A DNA stretch of 64,000 bases, taken from NCBI RefSeq assembly GCF_016863335.1, contig NZ_BOOR01000018.1:124001-188000 (forward strand). The letters run 5' to 3'. The first letter of the stretch is position 1, and each line of letters begins with the position of its first letter. The position numbers and the translations under genes were made by a program. This DNA is from Planotetraspora thailandica. Its GTDB lineage: Bacteria; Actinomycetota; Actinomycetes; Streptosporangiales; Streptosporangiaceae. This document shows positions 8,416 through 16,540 of the stretch, in pieces. Below the pieces are notes generated by a model. The model made no database searches and was not told where the DNA came from. It was given only the letters and a program-made list of their open reading frames with translations.

Positions 8416-10443
8416 TCAGGAGGGCGTGAAGGTGCTGAAGAGCGTCTGCCGCACGGAGGCGGCCGACTCGCTCCAGTCGTAGTCGGGGGAGGAGAAGGCC
8501 ACCGAGTAGCCCTGGCCGTCGACCGCCACGTAGCGGATGACCGCGTGCACGGTCACCTGGCTGGAGTTGGTGTAGGTGTACTCCCAGTCGGCGGCCGGCC
8601 AGCGGTAGTTCACCTTGCCGAGCTGGATCTGGGTGTAGTTCGGATAGTCCTTGATGTTGAGGTTCTGCTCGGCCGCCTGCAACGCCGCCAGGCTGCCGTC
8701 GTCGATTCTTTCGATCTTGATGCGCTGGCCGCTGTCGCGGGGGCCCGAATACGTCACCGACGAGATCTGCGTGGTCACCGACCAGCCCTTCGGGACGGCG
8801 ACGGTCACGCCGCCCTCCGAATGCTTCTCATAGCCCTTCGGCACCGAGATCGCGGCGAGAGGCTTCCCGGTCGGCGCCTGCTGCTGGCCGGCCGTGAGCG
8901 GCTGGCCGCCGGCGACGTCCTGCGCGTCGTCCCCGCCGCTCGGCAGCAGCACGAGCAGCAGCGTCACGGCCAGGCCGATGACGGCGACGGCGGTCACGGA
9001 GATCAGGAGGACGGAGCGGGGCTCGCGCTCACGGGTCCCGGCCCGGCGCCCGCCGCCCGTGGACGGCGGCTCCGCAGAAGCCTCGTCCACCCGGTTGGGG
9101 CCGGTGGTGGAACGCAGCGCGTAGGGCCCGCTCGTCGTCAGCGGGTCGTCGCGGCCGGCGTCCTGCGCGAGGTCGCCGGGTGTGGGCGCCGGCCAGGGCT
9201 CGCGTGAGCGCTCGGGTGCGCGGTTCGAGCCCGACGGCGACGACAGGGCATCGAACGGGGCGTCGAACGGGGCCATCGGGTGCGCACCGGTCGACCGCCC
9301 GGCGGACTGCGGCCCAGTGAGCGGCCCGCCGGTCGTGTGAGGGCCGGTGAGCGGCCCGCTCGCCGACGGGGGCATGTCCTCGGGCGCGTACGGCACCCGC
9401 ACCGGTCCCGACGGCGTCTCGATGATGCGCGAGGGCAGCGGCCCCGACGGGATGTCCAGCGGGGGCAGCAGCCCGGACGGCGTGGAGTTCTGCGGCGTCG
9501 GCACGGAGGACGGGCTCATGCCGCGGACCGGCAGACCGGCCCCGTTGCTGTGCAGGACACGCTCCAGCATCTCGGCCACCTGCGCGGCGGCGAGGCGGTC
9601 GGCCGGGTTCTTGCGCAGCAGTCCGTCGATGACGGGCAGGAGGGCGCCGGCCCGCTGCGGCCGGTTGGGCTCCTGGGTGAGCACCGCCCCGAGCACCGCG
9701 ACGGCGTCCGCCCCCTCGTACGGCGGGCGGCCCTCGACGGCGGCGTACAACGTGGCGCCGAACGACCACAGGTCGGCGGCGTGGGTGATCGGGCGGCCCT
9801 GCAGGCGCTCCGGCGGGATGTAGGCCGGGGAGCCCATCAGCAGGCCGGTCTGGGTGATGCTGACGTCGCCCTCGATGGCGGCGATGCCGAAGTCGGTGAG
9901 GACGACCCGGTCGGCGGTGAGCAGCACGTTTCCCGGCTTGACGTCGCGGTGGAGGATGCCGGCCGCGTGCGCGTGCCTGATCGCGTCGAGGACGCGGATG
10001 CCGATCTCGGCCGCCTGGACCACGGGCAGCGGCCCGCTCTGCCGTACGGCCTGCTCGAGGGACCAGGCCCGGACCAGTTCCATCACGATCCAGGGGCGGC
10101 CGTCCTCCTCGACCACGTCGTGCACGGTGACGATGCCGGGGTGGCTGAGCCGTGCGGCCGAGCGCGCCTCCCTGAGCATGCGCCGGTTGGCGACCTGGGT
10201 GGCCGACTGGTCGAGGCCGTAGGGGAGGATCAGTTCCTTGACGGCGACGTCGCGGTCGAGCAGGACGTCGTGGGCGTGCCAGACCATGCCCATGCCGCCG
10301 CGGCCCACGGGGGACAGGAGGCGGTATCGCCTGCCGACGAGACGGCCCTGCCCCTCCGGGGCGGCCTCGGGGGGGACGCCTCGCATGGAACCCTGACCTT
10401 CTGGCATAGAGGGGACCATACCGAGCAGGCCATCCGTCGTCAT
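8416..10443 (-). CDS. Membrane Ser/Thr protein kinase (PknB-like)
   Basis: A protein of 675 residues. The N-terminal kinase domain has the Gly loop GRGGMG (47-52), catalytic Lys69, HRDVKPGN with Asp167, DFG at 184-186 and a PPERL activation-segment end. A Pro/Ser/Thr-rich linker of about 180 residues contains repeated SGPL-TGP units and is a plausible autophosphorylation region. One transmembrane helix lies near 478-500 and is followed by an extracytoplasmic domain of about 170 residues with no PASTA repeats, so the external ligand is not peptidoglycan by that route. The domain resembles the PsbP/LpqN-like extracellular modules of other actinobacterial kinases (tentative). It is preceded by a strong inverted repeat and stands alone. 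Confidence 0.92.
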   Translation of the reverse strand: MTTDGLLGMVPSMPEGQGSMRGVPPEAAPEGQGRLVGRRYRLLSPVGRGGMGMVWHAHDVLLDRDVAVKELILPYGLDQSATQVANRRMLREARSAARLSHPGIVTVHDVVEEDGRPWIVMELVRAWSLEQAVRQSGPLPVVQAAEIGIRVLDAIRHAHAAGILHRDVKPGNVLLTADRVVLTDFGIAAIEGDVSITQTGLLMGSPAYIPPERLQGRPITHAADLWSFGATLYAAVEGRPPYEGADAVAVLGAVLTQEPNRPQRAGALLPVIDGLLRKNPADRLAAAQVAEMLERVLHSNGAGLPVRGMSPSSVPTPQNSTPSGLLPPLDIPSGPLPSRIIETPSGPVRVPYAPEDMPPSASGPLTGPHTTGGPLTGPQSAGRSTGAHPMAPFDAPFDALSSPSGSNRAPERSREPWPAPTPGDLAQDAGRDDPLTTSGPYALRSTTGPNRVDEASAEPPSTGGGRRAGTREREPRSVLLISVTAVAVIGLAVTLLLVLLPSGGDDAQDVAGGQPLTAGQQQAPTGKPLAAISVPKGYEKHSEGGVTVAVPKGWSVTTQISSVTYSGPRDSGQRIKIERIDDGSLAALQAAEQNLNIKDYPNYTQIQLGKVNYRWPAADWEYTYTNSSQVTVHAVIRYVAVDGQGYSVAFSSPDYDWSESAASVRQTLFSTFTPS

Positions 10444-10461
10444 ACGAAGGTCCCCAATTCA

Positions 10462-10499
10462 TCGCTCGATCCGCAAGATCCCCCGAATGGATCGAGCGA
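10462..10499. repeat. 11-bp inverted repeat between allG-like gene and kinase
   Basis: TCGCTCGATCC (10462-10472) and GGATCGAGCGA (10489-10499) pair perfectly with a 16-nt loop. It lies about 60 nt after the stop of the DUF1116 gene and 19 nt before the kinase start, both on the minus strand. It could be a terminator for the catabolic operon or a kinase operator. There is no T-run on the minus strand after it. Confidence 0.6.
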
Positions 10500-10560
10500 A
10501 TTTCACCGTATATGTGAGGTTGGGCACCGATATTAGGGTCAATCGCCCTTCAAAGGGAAT

Positions 10561-11946
10561 TCATGATTGGCTCAAGGCGCGCAGCGCGGCGGTGAACGCC
10601 TCGACCGGCGGGCTCACCAGACCCGCTCCGACCTGGCCTGTTCCGGCGACGCGTCCGGCGATGCCGGTGTTCACGACGGGAAGGATGCCGGTGCGCGCCA
10701 CGAGGGTGACGTCGATGCCCACGGGCGTGCCGCGGAAGCCCAGCCCGGGGATCTGGTAGGCGGGGTGCTCGGCCATCGTGATCTCGTACATCGAGGTCGT
10801 GGCCGTGACCGCGTCCGACACCTCGCCGCCGACGAACCGCACGATCGCCGGGGCGGCGGCCATGGCGAAGCCTCCCAGGCCGGTGGTCTCGGTGATGGTC
10901 GAGTCGCCGATGTCCGGGTTGGCGTCGTCGGGGCCGTAGGCGCCCAGATAGAGGCCGTCGGGAACGCCCGCGGGGCCGGTGAACCACCGGTCGCCGAGCC
11001 CGGACACCTGGATACCGAATTCCGTCCCATTACGGGCCATGGCGACGACGAGACTCGAACCGGGAACGTTCCTCGCGGCGTCGGCGCCGACTTTCGCCGC
11101 AGCCATTCCCACGTTCAAGAAGAAATGATCATTTCCATTGACGAAACGCAGCACCTCGGCCGCGCGCCCGGGGGAGGCGTCCACGATCGCCGGCGCCATC
11201 TCACGGACCATCAGCGAGGTGGCCGCCCGGTTGCGGTTGTGGAGTTCGTCGCCCATCTGCAGCGCCTGGGCGACGAGCGCGCGCAGATCGAGCGGCCCGG
11301 TGCGCTCCAGGGCCGCCTGGAGCACGGGACCCAGCACGTCGCCCATCCAGCGCAGGCGCTCGATCACCTCGGGGCCGTAGGCGCCGTAGCGCAGCACCTT
11401 CCCCAGGCCCTCGTTGAGTGAGCAGTAGGCCGTGCCGCCGTGTTCGGCGTCGGAGACCTCCAGCATCCACATCGACGGGCTGACGACCCCGGCCATCGGG
11501 CCGACCGTCCGGTGGTGGTGGCAGGAGTCCAGGGTGATGCCCTCGCCGGAGGCGAGCCTGCGCTCGGCCTCCTCGGGAGTGGGCGCCAGGCCCTCGAAGA
11601 GCATCGCCCCCACCAGGGCGCCCCGCATGGGCCCGGAGGCGCGCTCCCACGTGATGGGCGGCCCCGCGTGGAAGAACGTGCCGGGCTCCAGGCCGAGCGC
11701 GTCACGGGCGGGCCGTACGCCGACGAGCATGGGACGGGCCGACAGGAGCCGCCCGACCGCCGTCTCGTTGGCGGCTTCGCGGCGGGGGTCGGCGAGCACG
11801 AGGGCGAGCGCATCCGACGTGCCGGGCAGCGGCGGACGCCAGGCGACCTCGCGACGCGGCACCGCCTGCTGGTCCAGCGCCTCGGCCAGGATCGACGCCC
11901 CGGCGGAGATCACACGCGGCTCGCCGTACAACATCGAGAGGGTCAT
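10561..11946 (-). CDS. allG: DUF1116 protein, AllG/YlbE-like oxamate carbamoyltransferase subunit
   Basis: A protein of 461 residues of the DUF1116 family (E. coli YlbE/AllG). Recognisable segments are ANPDIGDSTITETTGLGGFAM and ITMAEHPAYQIPGLGFRGTP, with a His-rich DSCHHHRTVGPMAG before the middle. In E. coli AllF, AllG and AllH together form the catabolic carbamoyltransferase that splits oxalurate with phosphate to oxamate and carbamoyl phosphate during allantoin use. The ATG at 11946 overlaps the fdrA stop as ATGA, so translation is coupled. It is last in the allH-fdrA-allG order. The true substrate here may be oxalurate or a related N-carbamoyl amide such as ureidomalonate. Confidence 0.85.
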   Translation of the reverse strand: MTLSMLYGEPRVISAGASILAEALDQQAVPRREVAWRPPLPGTSDALALVLADPRREAANETAVGRLLSARPMLVGVRPARDALGLEPGTFFHAGPPITWERASGPMRGALVGAMLFEGLAPTPEEAERRLASGEGITLDSCHHHRTVGPMAGVVSPSMWMLEVSDAEHGGTAYCSLNEGLGKVLRYGAYGPEVIERLRWMGDVLGPVLQAALERTGPLDLRALVAQALQMGDELHNRNRAATSLMVREMAPAIVDASPGRAAEVLRFVNGNDHFFLNVGMAAAKVGADAARNVPGSSLVVAMARNGTEFGIQVSGLGDRWFTGPAGVPDGLYLGAYGPDDANPDIGDSTITETTGLGGFAMAAAPAIVRFVGGEVSDAVTATTSMYEITMAEHPAYQIPGLGFRGTPVGIDVTLVARTGILPVVNTGIAGRVAGTGQVGAGLVSPPVEAFTAALRALSQS

Positions 11947-13310
11947 GAGGCTCCGATCAGGTCGCTTGCGTGGCGAGCCGCGGCCGCGTTGGACGTGAAG
12001 ACGTCGGCTCCCGCCTCGTTGAGCAGGGCCGCCTGGGCGCGCAGGCCCTGCGGGTCGCCCACCGTGCCGACGAGGGCGACGACGACGGCCACGCCGCGGT
12101 CGCCCGCCTCCCGGATCGCCGGGGCGAGGGCCGCCGCGGGGTCGGGGTCGGCGCCGTGGCCGAGCACGACGTCGAGCAGGACGACGCCCGACTCCACGGC
12201 GGCGAGCGCCTCCAGTCGCAGCGCCGGGTCGATCATCGGATGGGCGCGCCCGCGGGTGTACTCGTCGCCGCCGAAGTCGGTGAATTCGCCGGTTCCCGCG
12301 ATCAGCGCGGCCTCCGTGCACAGCGTGCCCCCCGAGTAGAGCCCGCGCAACGGGCCCCCCTCGGCACGGCCCTGCCGTACGGCAGGCCACGACGGCCACT
12401 CGGGCACCGGGGCGCCGAGCGCGCGCAGGACCTTCTCGGCGGCGGCGGTCAGGTCGTCCTGGCCCGGGCCCAGCAGGGCGTGCACGACCGGTTTGCACAG
12501 CCCCAGACCGGTGACGGCGGCGGCGACCTCGGGAGCGGGGGGCTTGGAGACCAGCACGATCAGCTCGGTGGCGGGGTCGGCGTCGAGCGCGCGCAGCGCC
12601 TGGATCGCCGAGCGCCCGCCCACCTGCGCCGACAGGTCCCTGCCGCCGACGCCGAGCAGATGGCTGACGCCGATCCCGGCGAGATCGAGCAGGCTGGTCA
12701 CCTGCTGGGCCCCGCTGCCGGAGGCGGCCACCACCCCCACGGGCCCCGGCCGCAGCACGTTGGCGAACCCCAGTCCCGCGCCGCCGATCACGGCGGTGCC
12801 GCAGTCGGGCCCCATCACCAGCACGCCCTTGTCCCTGGCGCGGTCCTTCAGCAGGATCTCCTGCTCCACCGGGACGTTGTCGCTGAAGATCATGACGGAC
12901 AGGCCGGCCTCGACGGCGTCGGCCGCCTCCACGAAGGCGTGTTCGCCGGGCACGCTCACCAGGGCGACCGTGGCGTCCCATGACCTGCTCGCCGATCGCA
13001 TGGTGCGCGGCGGCGTCTCGCCGGCGCCGGCCTGCCCGGCCGGCGCCCTGGCCGCCAGCTGCCGCTCCAGTTCGGCCGCCGCGTCATCGAGCTCCTCTCC
13101 CGAGGACGCTCTGATCGCGACCAGCAGATCTCCCCCCGTGGCCGCCGGTACGGCGAAGCCGAGGTCGCGAGCCAGATCCACGTTGAGCTCGGTGGCCATC
13201 GCCACCACGGCCACCTCGACGCCCGCGCGGGCGGTCAGTGCCTGGCTCACCCGCATGAGGCTCACCGAGTCGTGGTAGACCCCGGTGCGCACTTCGACCA
13301 GATCGCTCAA
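11943..13310 (-). CDS. fdrA: FdrA family protein (AllF), CoA-ligase-like carbamoyltransferase subunit
   Basis: A protein of 455 residues, shorter than E. coli FdrA (about 555). The N-terminus VRTGVYHDSVSLMRVSQAL is the diagnostic FdrA opening. The middle resembles the succinyl-CoA-synthetase alpha fold (VLVMGPDCGTAV, ASGSGAQQVTSLL), with a ligase-like C-terminal half containing RAHPMIDPALRLE. The start is a TTG at 13310 that overlaps the DUF2877 stop as TTGA, with GGGGAGA a few bases upstream. The open frame beyond it into the upstream gene is spurious. It works with the DUF1116 and DUF2877 neighbours. Regulation is probably by the divergent PucR protein. Confidence 0.88.
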   Translation of the reverse strand: MSDLVEVRTGVYHDSVSLMRVSQALTARAGVEVAVVAMATELNVDLARDLGFAVPAATGGDLLVAIRASSGEELDDAAAELERQLAARAPAGQAGAGETPPRTMRSASRSWDATVALVSVPGEHAFVEAADAVEAGLSVMIFSDNVPVEQEILLKDRARDKGVLVMGPDCGTAVIGGAGLGFANVLRPGPVGVVAASGSGAQQVTSLLDLAGIGVSHLLGVGGRDLSAQVGGRSAIQALRALDADPATELIVLVSKPPAPEVAAAVTGLGLCKPVVHALLGPGQDDLTAAAEKVLRALGAPVPEWPSWPAVRQGRAEGGPLRGLYSGGTLCTEAALIAGTGEFTDFGGDEYTRGRAHPMIDPALRLEALAAVESGVVLLDVVLGHGADPDPAAALAPAIREAGDRGVAVVVALVGTVGDPQGLRAQAALLNEAGADVFTSNAAAARHASDLIGAS

Positions 13311-14239
13311 GAATTCTCCCCGTTGGACGTGGCGGCATGGGACAGCACGGCGGACAGGCCGATGTGTACGCCCCAGGCGATGTCGGCGCCCGACGTGTGG
13401 CCCAGGCGGAGCAGGCGGCCCGCCGCCGGTTCGAGCGGCTGCAGGCCCGCCAGGCCCCGCAGCAGGCCCATCACCTCGGGGCTCCCCTCGCCCCGGGCGG
13501 CGCAGTGAAGCAGGGTGGCGGAGATCGGCGTCGTGCGGGTGCGGGCGTCGTAGGTGACGGCGGCCGCCAGCCAGTCGGCCAGCCACACGGCCCGGGGCGT
13601 TCCCGTGGCCACGCCGAAGTGCCGCAGCGCGATCAGCAGGCCGCAGAGCATGTCGTCGCCGCTCGGCGTCAGTCCGGGCCCCAGCCCGATCAGGCGCTCG
13701 GCCGCCGTGATGCCGTCGGTCAGCGACCCGGCGCGGCATCCGGAGGCCAGGAGGGCGGGCGCGCCCGCCAGGTCGAGGCCGGGCCGCCGCCGGGAGCGCT
13801 CGCGGATGCCGCTCAGCAGGTCGTGCGACCGCCACAGCCGTACGGGATCGGCGGGGCCGAGCGGCGGCGCCGGATCCCACCAGCGGCGCACCCGGACGCC
13901 GATGCCGCCCACCTCGACGATGCCGTCGCCGACCCAGCCGTCGGCGCCGGGGGCGATGCCGTCGAGGGGCTCGCCGAGCACGACCGCGTTGGGCAGCCTG
14001 ATCCCCTCGCCGGTCACCAGCGCGATCACGTGAGGCTCCGACTCGCTCCTCACCTCGAGATAGACGGCGAGGGGGAAGGTCGCGAGCACGCGGGCCGGGC
14101 GCCGAGGGGATTCCAGGGCGGGGCGGAGGGCGGTGCTCGCCGCCCCGTTCACGTGGGTGCGGGCTCCTGCCACCCGGAGTGCGGGTGCTGCTCGCCGGGC
14201 CCTCGGGTGCGCGCCTACGGTCACCGAACCTCCCGCCAT
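13307..14239 (-). CDS. allH: DUF2877 protein, AllH/YlbF-like oxamate carbamoyltransferase subunit
   Basis: A protein of about 310 residues. The motif GLGPGLTPSGDDMLCGLL is the hallmark of DUF2877 (E. coli YlbF/AllH), followed by TTPISATLLHCAARGEGSPEV. It is the first gene of the three-gene carbamoyltransferase operon and divergent from pucR. I chose ATG at 14239 (AGGAA six bases upstream). A GTG 15 bases downstream with GGGAGG just before it is an alternative. Its stop codon overlaps the TTG start of fdrA. Family membership and gene order match the E. coli fdrA-ylbE-ylbF set, though the order here is H-F-G. Confidence 0.86.
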   Translation of the reverse strand: MAGGSVTVGAHPRARRAAPALRVAGARTHVNGAASTALRPALESPRRPARVLATFPLAVYLEVRSESEPHVIALVTGEGIRLPNAVVLGEPLDGIAPGADGWVGDGIVEVGGIGVRVRRWWDPAPPLGPADPVRLWRSHDLLSGIRERSRRRPGLDLAGAPALLASGCRAGSLTDGITAAERLIGLGPGLTPSGDDMLCGLLIALRHFGVATGTPRAVWLADWLAAAVTYDARTRTTPISATLLHCAARGEGSPEVMGLLRGLAGLQPLEPAAGRLLRLGHTSGADIAWGVHIGLSAVLSHAATSNGENS

Positions 14240-14382
14240 GCCAGTTCCTGCCGACGCTAGAACGCGGTTGGCACGGTCCGTACGGAGAAAGCTGCCAACA
14301 GTCGGCCGAATGCTTGGCTCTTCCTGACAGTCACCTCGATCATGCACAATCAGCGGGAGACGTACACATTCCGGAGCACACC

Positions 14383-15996
14383 ATGACAACGGATCCTGCC
14401 CCGCCCGCCATGCGACTGGCCAGCACGGGAACCATCCTCCACGGCGTTTCCGTGGGCGAGGTGCTCGGCGTCTCGACCCTGGCCGACGCCAGGCTCATCG
14501 CGGGCAAGAGCGGGCTCGACCGCATCGTGCAGCGGCTCAACGTCATGGAGGTTCCCGACATCCTCGCGTGGGTCAAGCCGCACGAGCTGCTGCTCACCAC
14601 CGGCTACCCGCTGCGCAACACGCCCCAGTCGCTCGACCGCCTCGTCGCCGACCTCGACGAACGCGGCCTGGCCGCCCTGGCCATCAAGCTCGGGCGCTAT
14701 CTCGACGAGCTGCCCGGCGAGATGGTCGAGCAGGCGGACAGGCTCGGCTTCCCGCTGATCCTGCTCCCGAACGACGTCGGCTTCGACGACATCCTCAACC
14801 AGGTGCTCACCGACATCCTCAACCGGCAGGCGGCGATCCTCGCCCGCACCGAGGAGGCCCACCGGGCGCTCGTGCAGATCGTGCTCGCCGGCGGAGGCAT
14901 GCGCGAGGTCACCGCCGAGGTCGCCGGGCTGCTGCACGTGGCCGTCGCCGTCGTGGACGCCTCCGGCCTCCTCACGGCCACGGCCGGGGACGCCGAGCAG
15001 GTGGCGATGCTCAAGGACGCCCACACCATGGGCGCCGCGGCGTCCACCCCGATGGTCGAACCGGTGACCAGGGCCGACGGGCACTACGTCGCCGTCCCCG
15101 TCGTGGCGGGAGGTCACCACCACGGCAGGATCGTCGTCTTCAGCGCGGCGGGCACGCTCACCCCGAGTGACATCGGCATCCTCGAACGCGCGGCCACCGT
15201 GGCGGCCCTCGTCATCACCCGGCAGGAGGCGGTCACCGCCGTCGAGAGCAAATACCGCGCCGACTTCCTCAGGGACGTGCTCACCGGCCGGGGCGGCACG
15301 CGGGTGGCCGAACGCGCACTGGCGTTCGGGTGGAACCTGGAACGGCCCGTCAGCGTGCTGGTGGCCGAGATCGACCCGGACGCCGACGAACGCCCGGCGC
15401 AGGACCGCATGCTCGCCGCCTGGCAGGCGGCGGTGCGCAAATACGACTCGCGCGGCGCGGTCGCCGGCTTCTCCCACGAGGTCGTCGCCATCGTCGGCGC
15501 GGAGGTGGACGCCGCCAGGATCGCCAGGGACGCGCTGGGCGCCATCGCCGACGGCACGTTCTCGACCGGGCTCAGCCGGGTCTCCGGAGGGGCGGACGCC
15601 CTGCCGGCCGCCTACGGCCAGGCGCTCAAGGCGGCGCGGGTGGGCCGTCAGCTCCACGGGGCGGGGGCCGTCGCGCATTTCGACGAGCTCGGCGTCTACC
15701 GGCTGCTCTCCCTGGTCAACGACACCGACGAACTGCACTCCTTCGTCAGGGAGACCCTCGGGGCGCTGGCGGGGGACGAGGACGCGGAGAACGCCGACCT
15801 GCGCAGGACCCTGCAGGTGCTGCTGGACACCAACCTCAACGTCGCCGAGACGGCACGCCGGCTGCACTTCCACTACAACACCCTGCGGTACCGGATCGGC
15901 AAGCTGGAACGGCTGCTCGGCAACTTCACCGAAGACGCCCACCTGCGGCTGAACCTGACTCTCGCGCTCCATGTGCTCCGCATGCGCGGCATCTGA
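14383..15996 (+). CDS. PucR-family transcriptional regulator
   Basis: A protein of 537 residues. The N-terminal PucR domain (about 15-140) contains SVGEVLGV...LIAGKSGLDRIVQRLNVMEVPDI, cut here for length. A GAF/GGDEF-like middle follows, and a C-terminal PucR-type helix-turn-helix (about 475-530) includes LNVAETARRLHFHYNTLRYR. Family members sense nucleobase-degradation intermediates and control purine, pyrimidine or allantoin genes. ATG at 14383 has GGAG seven bases upstream. It is divergent from the allH-fdrA-allG operon, with a 143-bp shared promoter region, and just upstream of the nucleobase permease and Mo-hydroxylase genes. Both flanks are probable targets (inference). Confidence 0.93.
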   Translation: MTTDPAPPAMRLASTGTILHGVSVGEVLGVSTLADARLIAGKSGLDRIVQRLNVMEVPDILAWVKPHELLLTTGYPLRNTPQSLDRLVADLDERGLAALAIKLGRYLDELPGEMVEQADRLGFPLILLPNDVGFDDILNQVLTDILNRQAAILARTEEAHRALVQIVLAGGGMREVTAEVAGLLHVAVAVVDASGLLTATAGDAEQVAMLKDAHTMGAAASTPMVEPVTRADGHYVAVPVVAGGHHHGRIVVFSAAGTLTPSDIGILERAATVAALVITRQEAVTAVESKYRADFLRDVLTGRGGTRVAERALAFGWNLERPVSVLVAEIDPDADERPAQDRMLAAWQAAVRKYDSRGAVAGFSHEVVAIVGAEVDAARIARDALGAIADGTFSTGLSRVSGGADALPAAYGQALKAARVGRQLHGAGAVAHFDELGVYRLLSLVNDTDELHSFVRETLGALAGDEDAENADLRRTLQVLLDTNLNVAETARRLHFHYNTLRYRIGKLERLLGNFTEDAHLRLNLTLALHVLRMRGI

Positions 15997-16011
15997 CCCT
16001 ATATTGACGCC

Positions 16012-16230
16012 GTGAAAGAGACCTTCGAGCTCCAGGGCGAGTACATCCCGCTGTGCGATCTGCTGAAATTCTGCTTCGTCACGGAAAGCGGCGGCGCGGC
16101 CAAGCACCTCATCGCCGGAGGGAACGTGCTGGTGGACGGCCAGGTCGAGCTGCGCAAGGCGTGCAAGATCCGCTCGGGCCAGGTGGTGACCGGAGATGGC
16201 TTCGAGATCCGCGTGGTCGCCGCCCCCTGA
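16012..16230 (+). CDS. Small S4-domain RNA-binding protein
   Basis: A protein of 72 residues that is essentially a single S4 domain (YbcJ/YaaA-like): LCDLLKFCFVTESGGAAKHL, GGNVLVDGQVELRKACKIRSG and a closing beta strand. Such proteins bind structured RNA, but a specific target is not known. GTG at 16012 is the start. No clear ribosome binding site precedes it, but it lies only 15 nt after the pucR stop, so it is likely translated from the pucR transcript. Confidence 0.85.
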   Translation: MKETFELQGEYIPLCDLLKFCFVTESGGAAKHLIAGGNVLVDGQVELRKACKIRSGQVVTGDGFEIRVVAAP

Positions 16231-16540
16231 TCGGCGACCGGCCTTCCTGGACCTGCTCGGCTGCGCACGACATCGGCGGAACTCGGCGCCGGGGCTTGCC
16301 TGACAAACGCCGTCCGGGCTTTATTTGTCAGACACGACCTGGCGCACGGAGGCCGATCCCGAACAGTGCGCAAGGCCTCTGCTACCCACGGCTCCGGGTT
16401 TGGCAGATCATGCCCATGTCTAACCGTTCCGGCAGTCCTAAAGTCCCGGCAAACGGTCGAGACCGACCGGCGTGTGACGCCGCGGCGGGGAGCCCGCGGG
16501 GTGGCCACCGGCCCACGGCCTCATAGCTGAAGGGGCTCCT
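16231..16540 (+). other. 310-nt leader region of the nucleobase permease
   Basis: No gene is seen here. It holds an inverted repeat at 16300-16331, then about 120 nt that can form several stems: ACCGTT pairs with AACGGT (within about 16421-16460), GGCGT-GTG-ACGCC is a tight hairpin near 16470-16483, and GC-rich pairing follows up to AAGGGG, the ribosome binding site of the permease. It could be a structured 5' leader. It does not match a riboswitch class I can recognise. Confidence 0.35.
16300..16331. promoter_or_regulatory. Inverted repeat CTGACAAA/TTTGTCAG upstream of permease
   Basis: CTGACAAA (16300-16307) and TTTGTCAG (16324-16331) pair perfectly with a 16-nt spacer. The right half, TTTGTCAGACA, also resembles a GntR/FadR-type operator core. 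It lies about 210 bp upstream of the permease and is a candidate operator for PucR or a GntR protein. Confidence 0.4.

Noticed and set aside
10561-12981. Very long minus-strand open frame ending at the DUF1116 stop
   Set aside because: Only the part from 11946 down matches DUF1116. The upstream part is Arg/Gly/Pro-rich and reads another frame of fdrA, a common shadow in very high-GC DNA.
14350-16107. 585-residue minus-strand frame opposite pucR
   Set aside because: His/Val/Gly/Arg-rich shadow; the plus strand encodes PucR with its helix-turn-helix.
16400-16540. Known purine or guanidine riboswitch before the permease
   Set aside because: I looked for conserved cores of known purine and guanidine classes and found no match. 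Only generic stems are present.
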